From Strongylocentrotus purpuratus (Eukaryota > Echinodermata > Echinoidea > Camarodonta > Strongylocentrotidae): a stretch of DNA of 64,000 bases. Shown one piece after another: positions 31,897 through 43,692 of this stretch. Location: positions 3,090,001 to 3,154,000 of the forward strand of contig NW_022145613.1 of the NCBI RefSeq assembly GCF_000002235.5, in the 5' to 3' direction. How positions within the stretch are numbered: position 1 is the stretch's first letter; each line of letters starts with the position of its first letter. A program made the position numbers and the translations under genes. The notes beneath the pieces were generated by a model. It was not told where the DNA came from and did no database searches. It was given only the letters and a program-made list of their open reading frames with translations.

Positions 31897-34800
31897 CTGG
31901 AAGATAAAATCAAAGGTAAATTATATTTTATTCATGCACTATAAATAGTAAATATACATATAAAACTAATAACTTAATCAAACCAAAGTCTGGTTGGTAA
32001 ATTTCAAATTTCAAAAATTAAAGCGAGTGAAATGTTCTAACAATCTGGGAGGGGAGTGGGATGGGGTGTTGGATGGGGAGGGGGAGGGGAGATATGCTTG
32101 AAGACAAGATGTTATATGCTTCAGTGTAGGTCAGCATATTTCATTTCATTTCATTTCATTTTTTCCCCCATTTTTTTTAACTCTTGTTTATTCATTCAAA
32201 GTCATACATACCTTCATTTGTGGTGTCTTCTCCCTGTGCAATCTCGTACAGTGTACATACAGTGTTGGTCATTCCACTATTGCCGGCCTGAACAAAATTG
32301 AAATAAGACAAAAATGTCTAAGATTCAATTACATGATCTGAATATTTATCAAATGGTTTTACAGAAACAATTTAAAACAACTTAAAGTAGTTCTAGCCCT
32401 TACAGCATACATGCCAACATTTGAAAATCAGAAATCTGTACACTATGTGCGCAAAACGCACATCACGAGCGCGAAGTCCTTTTAGCCGGGGTCCAGGGCC
32501 CGCTTTAGGGCCCTGGAAGCTCTGGGTTTCCAGATGCTCTCTGGTTCAATCTGAGCCTATTTTAGGGACCATTTCCCCTAAAATTCAACCCAAGTTTATG
32601 GGTAATTTTTGTGTCATACCAAACAAAAAAGTGATTGAAGTGAATTCCACATTTTAATTTATCCTTGGCAGAGGCAGAGCAGATAATAGACATAGATTTA
32701 ATTAGCCACTCATGCAGAGTGATGCATTTAAGTCTAGTTACTTTTTAAATAATTATACATGACATAGATCTATGCATAAAATGAGACTGGCAATAATGGT
32801 ATTCAACTTTCCAGACAACAGTCAACAATCCAAAATTATTGTAACTCATTGAGCTACATGTAAATGAGGTTGTCAAAATCAATGTCAGCAGAACAAGACA
32901 TCTTGCCGACAAAAAAAAGCAGTATGCATATTCCTCCCCTTTTGTGCTTGCTCTAATAAAGGAAATCGTTCCTTGTATTCCTGTTTGTACTTCTGAATTC
33001 GTCTTGCTGCTGTTCCGCTCATTTTGACAGATTTTCTTCCGAGACAAATCACAAATCACAAAGTATACGGTACCTCGAAACACGTACTTTGCATGGGGAC
33101 CCTATGCATATACGGTGCGCTAGCCGCGATAGCGAATGCATGCATGCTGATATGCGCATGCAAACGTATAGAAATTATACTTATGAGATTTGCCAGCGCA
33201 AGTATTTACGTACGGACATGTTACGTACGGAAACACATATCAGAGTGCACGTGGCGCGCAGCAACACGCTGCCACTGCACTGTACGTACATATCAGTGCA
33301 CGCTGCATGCACCTTGCGCAATGCAATCCGTTCAGCACTCGATCGGATCAATGCTATGCATGGAAAGCCAAATTCCCCAAAATCGGAACGTTCTGTTTTT
33401 AGGGCTATAAAAACTTCAAAAACGGAACAGTTCCGTTAAAATCGGAACGGTTGGCATGTATGTTACAGTGCTGTAGGCAGATTCAACTGTCAATAATCTA
33501 ACAATGTGTATCAACATTTCCTTCTCATATTAGCTAAGTTTTCTCCTTGAAATTCAAAATGGGATCAGGCATTGTTAAGTTTGATACCACAAAACACTGT
33601 CTTTTTGTTCATGATCAAAGATAGAATACTAACCCATTTATAAATGAGGTTTCCCCATTCTTCAGGTGTCCTCCACATTACCAGACATCTGGTCTTGGCT
33701 TTATCTGTCCATTCAATGTTTCCTGCAGGTAGAAATAGTCATATGAAATTTTAAAAAATATTGGCTTTGATTGTAAACTGCCTTTCACCACATAAAATAC
33801 TCCCAAGGTGCTCAAACACTACCCTGACTATCAATTTGCATGCTCTCAGCATTCTTGGAAATTGTTCCTACCAGGTAGCCAAGACGATCCATCTCTTGTC
33901 AAGTTATTGTCATATTTTACGCATTACGAATCAATAAAGATGCTTTCAGATATGATGCAATGAACTTCCTAAAGATTTTGAAATAATGCATCAAATCATG
34001 GCAAAAATAAATATTAAATGATATAGGTTACCTTGTGAATTACGCTGTAGTGTGTCAATTGAAGTATTTAATAAACATCTCAAAACACACCTTTTTACAT
34101 TGTAATTAATTGCATTAAATTTTTTATCATATTTTTGTTTAGTTTTAATTCATTGATGTATTTGTTTTGTAAAGCACTTTGATCAGTTGATAATTTCATA
34201 AAGTGCTATAAAAGAAACAATTTAATATCATTATTATTATTAAAAACCTAGGCTCTTTTAATAACAATAATTGCCCTTACACATACCAACTAATGATACA
34301 GACAAATCAAGTGCAGGACAGTTACAAATCTCATTATAAATAAATAAATATATATATATATATATATATTACGAATCAATAATATATATATATATATATA
34401 CTGCACCACATGATGCTTATCTGTCATGTTTGAAATTCTGAATGTGCCTTAAGAACGTTCTATCTCATCAGTACTTACCCTTCTGCCTTAATTCTTCCAA
34501 GACTAACAATATTCCTTCTCCTGACAACTTCCCTGAAGTCAAAAGGTTAAGGAATGAAACAAACAAACAAAACAACAACAACAAAACAGCTTAGCCAGCT
34601 CAAAAATGGCTCAAAATAAACATGATACAAAGATACATTTTTCATCAGCTACCTGGTCAAGCATGGAGCCTGTTCTACCAATCTGTTCAAATAATAACAA
34701 GAACGATGATGACAATAATAATAATAATAATAATCATCATAATAATATCAATAATGATAATAATGATAATATTAAAGCACAGGGAAATAAAGGAAGAAAA

Positions 34801-36266
34801 AAAAGTAGAAATACAAACTGCACATAAGTGTTTTTTTTAATCTAGAAACATATACTTATTCTAAAGATCATTGAAAAGATTCAATATTTTGTTCTACAAT
34901 CATTTTAAATTTTTTGAAAGGATACTGTTGAGCTTTGTATTGTTAAATAATTCACTGCTTGCTGCTTCCTTCAGATCTACTGTGTATATTCTATGGTGTT
35001 TGTGAAATGCTAAAAAGAGATCACACCAAGCTAGTAGCTGCTTTTTCCTCGTTTCCAAATTTGGTTGCAATCTGAAGAAGAAAAAAAATAGGTAATAAAT
35101 TACCATAGAACAGGCATGACGGGCAGGTGTTTGAAATATTCAAATTAACAAGACTTAAAATACCCAATAAGCCAATAAGAAGGGCCCTTGTCGGCGCCAA
35201 TTTAGTAAAATGAGGTTGCAATTCGCTGAGATCGGATGAACGTTCTGCGCATGCGCTGAATGTAAGCTAAAGTTCTATGTGCGCTGGCTTCCATTCACTC
35301 AATGTTATAAGATGATTGTGCGATTTTTCGCTTTATTAGTTTATTCGATACCAAAATTGTGATATTCCAGTCAAACCCTCTATTTGTTACAGTTTTTTTC
35401 AGCATCCTTAAAAGGTTAAGTATTTCACTTAAGTTTAAGTCTTACGTAACTATTTTTCAAGTTTTAACAATTCTCATTTTCGTTTTCGGTTTAAACTGGA
35501 AATTTATTATGAAATGTTCGTTGATTTTTCCATTTCATGTGTGTGCAATTTCATGTGTGCGTCAGTCATGTGTGAAGTGCGTCACCCGTTTAAAGCATGA
35601 CATGTCAAAATCTCTGTGTGGTGTGACGTAATTAGTGACATTGCCATTGAACTTAAGTTGCGCTTAAGTTAAGAAGGCCCTCTCTCACCTAAATTAGTAG
35701 CCACTCAACCGGATCGGCCCTACAGCGCCCAATGCGCAAAGTTCTTTGTGCACTAATGCACGCACTACGTGTTAAAAGGCAGCATTTGAATACATGAATA
35801 GTCAATACACTCATAAAATTCAGATGTATCATGCCGATACGGCCTGCGGCTGATCAGCAAGTTTGACAGTGGACTCACAATTTGATTTAGAAAGTTGAAC
35901 AAAATTATATTTTACTGCTATTTAGGTGTCATCAATCGTCACTAACGTACCGATTTTAAGTGAAATCAGCTTTTAATACACAGCCAGAGAGTAAAGCAGC
36001 TATGTGTGATTCAGGCTAGCTTGAATACAACCAAATATAGGCCTAGAGTCTAGACAACACAAAGCTAAACACATGGGACCGTTAACAGTTTCACCGCCCA
36101 AATACACGAATCCTTCACCTATCTCACTATTCGTTCTTCGCACAATCTGAACCATAGAAGCATGATTAGAATTCACTACGAATTTGAGAAAGACATAATA
36201 CAAGAATCAATCTTACGAGAAAAATGGTGGAAATTCATACTGCCATGGCCACTCAAAGTTCCCCAT
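31784..36266 (-). CDS. VPS25: VPS25, ESCRT-II subunit (complete, 6 exons)
   Basis: VPS25 is the two-copy arm of ESCRT-II, which binds VPS22/VPS36 and recruits the ESCRT-III subunit VPS20/CHMP6. This drives sorting of ubiquitinated cargo into multivesicular bodies. Exons are 36217-36266, 34926-35071, 34479-34532, 33634-33722, 32212-32287 and 31784-31896, all GT/AG and in phase. They total 528 nt, 175 aa, and the vertebrate protein is 176 aa. Landmarks in order are: FEWPWQYEFPPFF (the PPFF motif that contacts VPS22/VPS36), LQPNLETRKKQLLAWC, ELFNNTKLNRKL, VLEELRQKGNIEW, MWRTPEEWGNLIYKW, TVCTLYEIAQGED, EFHGL and the C-terminal GVKFF. Two winged-helix domains are expected (about 1-95 and 100-175). 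Nothing is missing. Confidence 0.97.
32212..32287 (-). CDS. VPS25: VPS25 exon 5
   Basis: It codes AGNSGMTNTVCTLYEIAQGE and DTTNE. The acceptor is gttcag and the donor GTATGT. Confidence 0.95.
32406..33462. mobile_element. 1.06-kb element with 13-bp inverted ends and 6-bp target duplication
   Basis: The ends are CATACATGCCAAC and GTTGGCATGTATG, flanked by TTACAG at 32400-32405 and 33463-33468. The terminal ATGCCAAC and subterminal CGGAACAGTT match the 22685-23112 element. The interior is GC-rich with a GGGCCC-containing palindrome and no coding frame. It sits inside VPS25 intron 4. Confidence 0.82.
33634..33722 (-). CDS. VPS25: VPS25 exon 4
   Basis: It codes NIEWTDKAKTRCLVMWRTPE followed by EWGNLIYKW, the most conserved VPS25 block. 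The donor is GTTAGT. Confidence 0.97.
34020..34245 (+). mobile_element. LINE 3' fragment (L2/CR1 type)
   Basis: It reads LPCELRCSVSIEVFNKHLKT HLFTL then stop, the usual C terminus of this LINE group. After it come GTAAAGCACTTTGATCAG and an (ATT)n tail at 34228-34242, as in L2/CR1 3' ends. It lies in VPS25 intron 3. Confidence 0.75.
34345..34402. repeat. (TA)n microsatellite
   Basis: Two (AT)n blocks are separated by ATTACGAATCAAT. They lie in VPS25 intron 3, near exon 3. Confidence 0.9.
34479..34532 (-). CDS. VPS25: VPS25 exon 3
   Basis: This 54-nt exon codes RKLSGEGILLVLEELRQKG, matching vertebrate RKLPVESIQIVLEELRKKG. The acceptor is gacttcag and the donor GTAAGT. Confidence 0.96.
34926..35071 (-). 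CDS. VPS25: VPS25 exon 2
   Basis: It codes LQPNLETRKKQLLAWCDLFL through FNNTKLN of the first winged helix. The acceptor is ttcttcag and the donor GTATCC. Confidence 0.96.
36217..36266 (-). CDS. VPS25: VPS25 exon 1
   Basis: ATG at 36266-36264 opens MGNFEWPWQYEFPPFF, the conserved VPS25 N terminus. The donor GTAAGA splits a Ser codon completed at 35071. Confidence 0.96.
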
Positions 36267-36299
36267 TGCGCCAAACTCAAATGCGAATCACTAGCTGAT

Positions 36300-36480
36300 C
36301 AGTGCATGCACCCAGGCGCGGCCGGTGTGACCGATGTGACCGGTGTGACCACGCCGTTTGTCCTACCAGTTTCGTTTGTCCGTCGGACATAATATGCGGG
36401 TTTTCTGCTCGCACGGATCGTCCGTGACTCGCACGGATCGTCCGAGGGACGATCCGTGCGGATTGCTATCCGCGCAGTCT
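36300..36480 (-). promoter_or_regulatory. VPS25 upstream GC-rich region with inverted repeats
   Basis: Three GTGACCG-type repeats at 36325-36350 are followed by GCACGGATCGTCCG at 36411 and again at 36431. The second, with its inverse, forms a perfect 13-bp inverted repeat (36431-36443 and 36447-36459) with a 3-bp spacer. GCGGAT and ATCCGC then form another small hairpin. Position, 35-215 bp before the start codon, suggests promoter or 5' UTR. That is inference. Confidence 0.5.
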
Positions 36481-37789
36481 TTCCCCCCATTGTTTTACTG
36501 TATTGATAAAAGGAAGAAACTCGGCAAATCAATGTATTTAGACTCATTGTAAATCATGTGGTTGGCATTTTTTCTAGAAATTACATAATATAACTCTCTA
36601 CAATTTTTTAAAGCAAATGGGCCAGTCCTTTTGAAAGTAGAAGTGAATATTTTCTTTAAAACATTTATTCTATGAAGGCATACTCGTGATATTGGCCCCA
36701 CAATTACTGTTGTAATCGATTGTACGTGGCTTCGTACTTACGGTCAGATGAGCATATTTTAATACCATATTCATGACACCGGCAGGTCACTAATTGGCGT
36801 ATGGACCAAGGGGCGGAGCCCCCGAAAGCGCAGGGGTTTTAGGCATTACAATTAAGGTCAGATTAGCATCCAGGGGCCAGCCTTAGGGCCCAAGATGGGG
36901 TCCAGGGGGCAGAGCCCCCGGAAATAGCTCAGGGGTATGGGCATTTAATTACGGTTACATGAGCATACTTTCTTTTCTATTTCTTTCTATTTAATTCTCT
37001 TTAATATACTTTTTCAAAAGTGTGGGGGTGGGAGGGGGGGCTTGAGCCCCCAAGCCCGCCGTTCTGCGGGACCTGACATGTCGGCCTCTGAATAGTAATT
37101 AAGCACTGCCTGACTGTAAATTGTGATATATGTCATTCTCCAACAAACGCATAGAAAGTATAATTTACTAAAAAGCGAGGAAAAATCCCGGAAAATTAGG
37201 TTATTTCAGCAACATCTGTATATCACTGGTATCAAATTAGAAAAAAAATAGAAAAATACTTACACCTATGGTGTCGAGGGGCTCTTTCTTTCAGTTTTTT
37301 TTTTCGGTAATAAATAAGGTTAGTTGTGTGGGTGTCACTCAGGCGCGGATATACGGGGCGATGGACCCGCCCCCCCCCCCCCCTCTTTGAAAAAATAAGA
37401 AAGGAAAGGAAAAAGTAAAGAAAGGAGGGCTAAAAAAACACGAGTTAGAAGTAGACCCATCAGGGCACTCACTTATCCGTATCAGGAGGAAAATACACGG
37501 GGGCTCGGGGTGAATTACCCCCGAAATGCCAAAAAGAGCCCCCGAAAGTCATCAAAGTAACCCCGAAATGTTTAAAGTATTTTTTCTCTGATCCGTATAT
37601 AGGAAAAGGCCCTGGGGCAGCTAGCCATACTCCGATATTTGGGTCGTTATCCGATCAGAACTAGCCCTAACTATCATTCCAGGATTTTTTTGTTTCAGAA
37701 CCTAAAACAAAGTTACCCAATCCCTTTAAGTTTAAAAAAATAGACTTCATTGAACTGTAATTAGGCTTAGGAACCGGGGGGAGGGGATT

Positions 37790-38420
37790 GGGGGCGCAGC
37801 CCCCCCCCCCCCAAAAAAAAATATTGGAGGGGATCAGAGATCATTGAGCCCCCCCCCCCCCCCAATATTTTTGGCTTATAGATATCATTAATTGATGGTG
37901 GGGCTTACATATCATTGAGTCCTTAGGGGCTAAGATACAATTGAGCCCCCAATATTTTAAGTGGGGCTCAGATATCATTGAGCCGCCCCCGAGACTTATT
38001 GCGGGGCTCGGATATCATGAACCCCCCTCCTCCCCAATGATTATATTCTAGGCATGAAAACTCATGTATACCTATAATCTACAGACGTACCATTCAAATA
38101 TAAACATTTTATAAATATTTATTTAGGGAGGAGAGAGGGGGGGCTCAGACATCGGATCTCGCATATCATTGACCCAAAAAATATATTTGGTAGATCTCGG
38201 ATATCATTTAACCCCCCCCCCCCCCCATATGTTGTTGGGGCTCAAGATATCACCGCCCCCCCCCCCCCCTCAAGTGTTTTTGATGGGGCTCGGATAACAT
38301 CACGGAGCCCCCCTGATATTTTTGAGGGGCCCGGATATCCTTGAGCCACCCCCCCCCCCCCCCCCAAAAAAAAAAAAATTTCGGCCGGGCTCGGTTATCA
38401 TGAGCCCCCTCCCCAATATT
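37790..38420. repeat. Imperfect tandem array of GGGCTC(A/G)GATATCATTGAGCCC units
   Basis: About ten degenerate units contain GGGCTC, GATATCAT and GAGCCC, mostly separated by C runs and AATATTTTT. Each unit is itself nearly palindromic. It directly precedes the hAT transposase remnant and may be part of that element. Confidence 0.7.
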
Positions 38421-38980
38421 TTGTTTCGTGCTTATGAGTTGAGGGAAGTGTATGCCGGAGATATTGACTTTGTAGCATTAACTCGGCAGCTAACAAGCCT
38501 CCAAGACGTGTGCGACGATGAGAGTAAACCTATCAAATATACATTAAAACAATCTGTGAGATTTTCAACAACAGTCCAATCTATAAGAGATCATCTCAGA
38601 GGTGCACATCCTTCTTCTCATTTACCTTACAATCCCGGTTACAACGGCAACTTGCGAGAGAACATTCTCTGTCTTGAAAACTTCTCTGATAAGTAATGAC
38701 CCAAAGAAATCTCAACCAAAGCTTAATATTACACATAATAAATCTCGTAAAGATAAACTGAACTTGAAAACTATTGCCCAAACTTTGTTTCCAGGAACAC
38801 AAGAAGACAAAACTTCTTTGGCACATTTGTCTGAGGCTGCATGAAAAGAAGAAAAGTCTGAAATTTTTCGCCGCGATGACATAGACGAGGAACAAAGAAT
38901 TTATTTTCAGGTGCAAATTAAAGACAAAGAAGGATCTCAGAATTATATTTGTGGGTGGTGCCACATTTCCGTTTTTTAAA
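38421..38980 (+). mobile_element. hAT transposase remnant (C-terminal dimerisation region)
   Basis: It codes YELREVYAGDIDFVALTRQL, then in another frame ILLLIYLTIPVTTATCERTF and SVLKTSLIS. The IPVTTATxERTFSxLK motif is the hAT C-terminal dimerisation signature (ZMYM/TTF-type transposases). There is a frameshift near 38600 and a stop at 38842-38844. Only the C-terminal part is seen, so it is a dead fragment. Confidence 0.85.
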
Positions 38981-39527
38981 TATGTCCGATTATAGGCATG
39001 TGTGACAATAAAAGTTTTGTTTTTCACGTTCCTGGGGTATTATTTTTTCCAAAGGTGTTAAATGTGTGTTTTGTCATACTTAATAAAATAAACTGAATAT
39101 CTTATAATTCAACGATTTCTTCAAGTAGGCCTACTTTTATTAATTTCTTCAACTGCTTAAAAGTAAGGCTACAAATGCTTTGTTGTTGTAGAGCTGTAGT
39201 GTGAACAGGCTACTTAGTAATTCACATTTATAGAGTGGTGCACATCATTATGCTTGATCATCCTCTCCTGTCTGTTTGTTTTCATTCCTCTGTTAGTCAT
39301 CCTTTATTTGCTACCTATGATATTTGAATATTCATTATTTCCTTATATTATATAAATGATCATGTAAATCCCTATATAATTATGCAAAATAAACCCTGGA
39401 GGTTTAAAGTTGTAAAGCCCATATGGCAGTTCACCACACGCAATCATGAAATAAGGTGTCTTCATCGAAGTGTCTCTGTAAGTTTAGAACCACGCCCTGT
39501 ACCTACCCGCTCAGGCCACTCTACATT

Positions 39528-40326
39528 CAGGGGCGTCGCTAAAGGGGGGGGGGGGGGGGGTGGGGTTGAAGTCGGTGGTATTTTTTATGTCGGTCGGCCA
39601 GCAATTTGTTCCCCTTAGAACTGTGACTTTTTATCGGACAAAGAAACATTTTTGAAAATTCAGACAATGATTTAGAGTCGGTTCAATGAATCGTCTTCTT
39701 ATTCTAATAATTTAATGAAACGTCGAAGCTCCCGCGCTTCGCGCGAGAGGGGGAGAAACTGAATTCAGACAATTAGGGTTAAGAGTAGAGAACGGTATAC
39801 AACAAATTGTCTTCTTTCTATAAAATAATTAATGAAACGTCTAAGCCTCCGCGCTTCGTGTGAGATTGGGAAACTGAATTCAGACAGGATTAAGAGTCGA
39901 GAACGGTACAACAAATCGTCTTTTTTTCATAATAATTTAATGGAACATCTAAGCTACTGCGCTTCGCGCGGGATGCCTTTCACCCATCCCCTCCCCCCAC
40001 CTAGGGAGCGCTTTGCGCACTCTTTAAGTGATTCGCTTGCTCAATACCGCCCCTCCCTGAAATAAGATCCTAGCTACGCGCCTGCATTAAAATATATAGC
40101 TATGATGCTTACTAAGTTTGACGAAATAATTTGTATATTGATGTCGTCGACGACAATGACCATTTGTGCATACATTTAGCCTTGGCCCCGGGTTTATAGG
40201 GTTTAAATTTGTAGATATTGGAACATTTAATTTTGTCGGTAATTAATTGGTGGCTTGTTTTGTCGGGAATCGTTGACCTCTATCCCCCCCCCCCCCCCCC
40301 CTGAAAAAGGACTAGCGACGCCACTG
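39528..40326. mobile_element. hAT-type non-autonomous element with inner tandem repeats
   Basis: It starts CAGGGGCGTCGCTA and ends TAGCGACGCCACTG, so the 14-bp inverted ends differ at one base. No target duplication is clear. The inside has three ~110-bp units (from 39713, 39830 and 39938), each with TAATGAAACGTC and a GCGCTTCGCGCG palindrome. Confidence 0.7.
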
Positions 40327-40999
40327 ACGACACATCAGGCCTATACTTGCGTTTTGTGAGAGGCTCAAGTATCCGGGCCAGCTATTTATAGTTGAGTAAG
40401 TTTTGAAGAAAAAGAAAACGAGTACTCGCTCTCCAATCGTATTGGTTATTGGGGAATTTCGAATGTCATCAAATATTTTTTTTTCCTTTTAACATAGTAA
40501 TTGTTTTGCGACTCAATTCAGGCCTGACTAAATATAAACTTTTTCGTAAGGCAACAGACAAGTAATTTAGTCATATACCTGATTAACATTTGAAGATTTC
40601 CTACACTAGTGCCTGGCCGTGCGTGTTCCATATTTAATTTTGAACACTAAGTTGCACCTGAAATTGCAACATGTGCATTATAAGCTCCAAACGCTTTCTT
40701 TCATACAAATACACCAACAAAAAATCCCCAAAGCTTGAATGCATACTATTTCACAAGATGTAATTAAACAACATGAATTATATTAATGATACACTGACAT
40801 GTACATGCAAATGCATGATAATTTTTGCGCTTCTTGCTCCCAGCAAGATAGTTTCCTCCTACATTTAATTTTGTTGCTGTTATGTTATGTTATGGAGTTT
40901 ATATATTCATATTTTTGTTATCAAACAGGAATAAATAAATGAAAATATAAATACATTTGTACAATGATAATTGTAAAATGATGATAGAAGAACCAATGA

Positions 41000-41090
41000 A
41001 AATCGCAACTGATCTTCCCTAATTCCTTGTCTTTTCTTCCTCTTTGTTTTCTGTCCCTTTCTCTCCTCTTTCCCTTTCACTTCTCTTACT

Positions 41091-41143
<53 letters not shown>

Positions 41144-41646
41144 AGTTTGCTGAGGGTGGCAGGGGCCCTTCGCCCCCTCCCCCCGATCCACGCGATTTTG
41201 GTGGGATTAATCGCAACTGATCTCTGCTTCTTTTCACCCTTTTCTTTTCTTCTTCCTCTTTTGTGTTTCATTTTAGCTCTCCTCTTTCCCTTTCCCTTCT
41301 TTCTCTCTTTTTTTTGGCGGGGAGGGGGTGGGGTGGTCGGGGAGGGGGCAGATGCATAGGCCTTTCTCCGCGATCCACATCTTGTTTGCAGAAAAATTGC
41401 AACTGATATTCCTTCTTTTCTTTTCCTCTTTTGTTTCTTTCCCTTTCCTTCCTTCTCTCTTGTTTGCGCGGGGGGGGGGGGGGGGGGGGGGGCGGGGGGG
41501 GGGGGGCAACAGCATGGGCGGCAAGGCCCTTCTCGGCCCCCCAATCTCCTCTTTTCTTCGCTTTTTTCTTTTCTTCTTCTTTTTCTCTTATTTCCCTTTT
41601 CCTTCTTTTCCTTTCTTCTCTCTCTCTCTTTGCTAAGGGGGGGGGG
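41000..41646. repeat. ~190-bp pyrimidine-rich tandem units ending at the gap
   Basis: The run TCGCAACTGAT followed by a C/T-rich block and then a G/C run recurs from 41004, 41211 and 41398 (ATTGCAACTGAT). Another G-run block abuts the gap. The array probably continues through the missing bases. Confidence 0.8.
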
Positions 41647-42146
41647 NNNNNNNNNNNNNNNNNNNNNNNNNNNNNNNNNNNNNNNNNNNNNNNNNNNNNN
41701 NNNNNNNNNNNNNNNNNNNNNNNNNNNNNNNNNNNNNNNNNNNNNNNNNNNNNNNNNNNNNNNNNNNNNNNNNNNNNNNNNNNNNNNNNNNNNNNNNNNN
41801 NNNNNNNNNNNNNNNNNNNNNNNNNNNNNNNNNNNNNNNNNNNNNNNNNNNNNNNNNNNNNNNNNNNNNNNNNNNNNNNNNNNNNNNNNNNNNNNNNNNN
41901 NNNNNNNNNNNNNNNNNNNNNNNNNNNNNNNNNNNNNNNNNNNNNNNNNNNNNNNNNNNNNNNNNNNNNNNNNNNNNNNNNNNNNNNNNNNNNNNNNNNN
42001 NNNNNNNNNNNNNNNNNNNNNNNNNNNNNNNNNNNNNNNNNNNNNNNNNNNNNNNNNNNNNNNNNNNNNNNNNNNNNNNNNNNNNNNNNNNNNNNNNNNN
42101 NNNNNNNNNNNNNNNNNNNNNNNNNNNNNNNNNNNNNNNNNNNNNN
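41647..42146. other. Assembly gap, exactly 500 N
   Basis: A round 500-N run usually means a gap of unknown size. It falls inside the pyrimidine/G-run tandem array, which likely broke the assembly. Confidence 0.98.
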
Positions 42147-43467
42147 TTAAATATACATTGAAAGCAATGCAAAGTGCTAACATAGGTAGTCTACATGTCT
42201 CATTTCTTGCCAAACATACCATTTAAAAACACTTAAAACAATAAACCAAAGATGAGAGATAGAAACAAAAGAGGGTTAACAAATTAACCATAGCTTCAAG
42301 AGGTTCTTGATGTCTCCTCCTTAATTCTTTAAAAATTCATTATTGTAGCCTTAATTTTGGTTGCCAAACAATCATTTTCTTGATCTCACCTAGAAACCTA
42401 ATACCCTGAACGTTACCTTATCATTTATATGAGTTTTAACAAAAAGATACACTATCATTGTATATAAGACAAGTTTGTATCAAACTGACCCTGTCACTGA
42501 TTCCAATGGGAATGAATCATGTTAGTCCCACAAATGAAAGGTACTAAACTCGGCTCACAGTTCTGCGCTTGATGATAGCACAGACTTCATGAAATACCGG
42601 TACTCCAAAAATTCTTTTTCTTTAACACTCCTCCTTAAAAAAACAGTCCTAAAAGAGTACATACTTTCAGTGTATATACAGTGTATATGTATTTTTTTTA
42701 ATTTATTATTTATTTTTTTTTTTTTTGGGGGGGGGCAGGCACACAACCCTCCCTGACATGAAGCTAAAAAATTGTGCCCTCCTTTACAAAATCCTTGATT
42801 CACCCCCCCCCCCCCCTATATCAATATTCTGAAGTAACAATACATAATTTTATACTCCTTGGAATGTTTCTGACAAAGATACATAGCAAAAATAAATGCA
42901 ATCAATACACAAATATGATGTGATGAACTGTAAGCCTCACCTCAAAAATCATACAATAAATTATACAGATATTAACGATACAAATTAAATGTGCATGATT
43001 ACAACTATAAACATTAGTACACACTATTATCAAGTAATTTCATAAAGGTGACATATTGCATACAAATATGATTAACAGTATAACAAACAAAAATCACTAC
43101 ATGTTAAAATGTAAGTAATCTATAAAATATAGCTCCACACATTTAAGTACTAGTTACAGACATAAATTATTTTCCTCCAATAAATCATATTGTCAGAATC
43201 TATGTGTGGATTGTGCCAAATATATCATTATCAATGCTAAATATGAAGCGAGTCATGAATTACCTATTAATTTTCATGGACGTGCATTATTTTCTTTATT
43301 GGGACAAGAAGACATTTTCCACCTTACAAATCATCAGATCATATTCATAAAACTTTTTACCAATTCTTCTAATGCACAGGTGGGATTTTTTTTTCATTGA
43401 CAGGTAACATTCTTACAAACAGATTGAGTTATTGCATTTGTTTGTGCATTATTTTATTCACTTTAAT

Positions 43468-43692
43468 CTAATACCTTCTTGGTTCATCTTCAAAACTATG
43501 TTCTTTCCTATGACTAGCCCTACGAGCATTGATGGTGGATAGTCTTTCATAGGCTTCCTGTATCTCCATGAAACGATGAGATGCTTCTTCCTTGCCTTGT
43601 CCTTTGTGTTTATCAGGATGCCACTTACGGACAAGCTTACGATACCGCTGGGTGATCTGTTCTTGGGTGGCTCCTTTCTTTAAATCTAAGGT
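43468..43692 (-). CDS. DNAJC22: DNAJC22 exon 3: J domain
   Basis: It codes TLDLKKGATQEQITQRYRKL, then VRKWHPDKHKG and FMEIQEAYERLS, ending EDEPRRY and TAG. The J-domain helices II and III and the HPD loop are intact. Confidence 0.96.
   Translation of the reverse strand, partial: TLDLKKGATQEQITQRYRKLVRKWHPDKHKGQGKEEASHRFMEIQEAYERLSTINARRASHRKEHSFEDEPRRY

Larger units (their letters stand above)
36481..43467. other. Intergenic between VPS25 and DNAJC22: repeat graveyard and gap
   Basis: The stretch holds GC-rich palindromic repeats (36800-37080), C-run/GATATCATTGAGCCC repeats, a hAT remnant and a hAT-type element (39528-40326). A pyrimidine-rich tandem array runs into the 500-N gap, and AT-rich DNA with no visible gene follows to 43467. 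Confidence 0.7.

Noticed and set aside
37341-40085. CAGGCGCG at 37341 and CGCGCCTG at 40085 as ends of one large hAT element
   Set aside because: Only the 8-bp tips match and the flanks show no 8-bp duplication. They more likely belong to different insertions.
41137-42226. Long open frames on both strands across the gap
   Set aside because: They are made of N translated as X and of pyrimidine/G-run repeats. Not coding.
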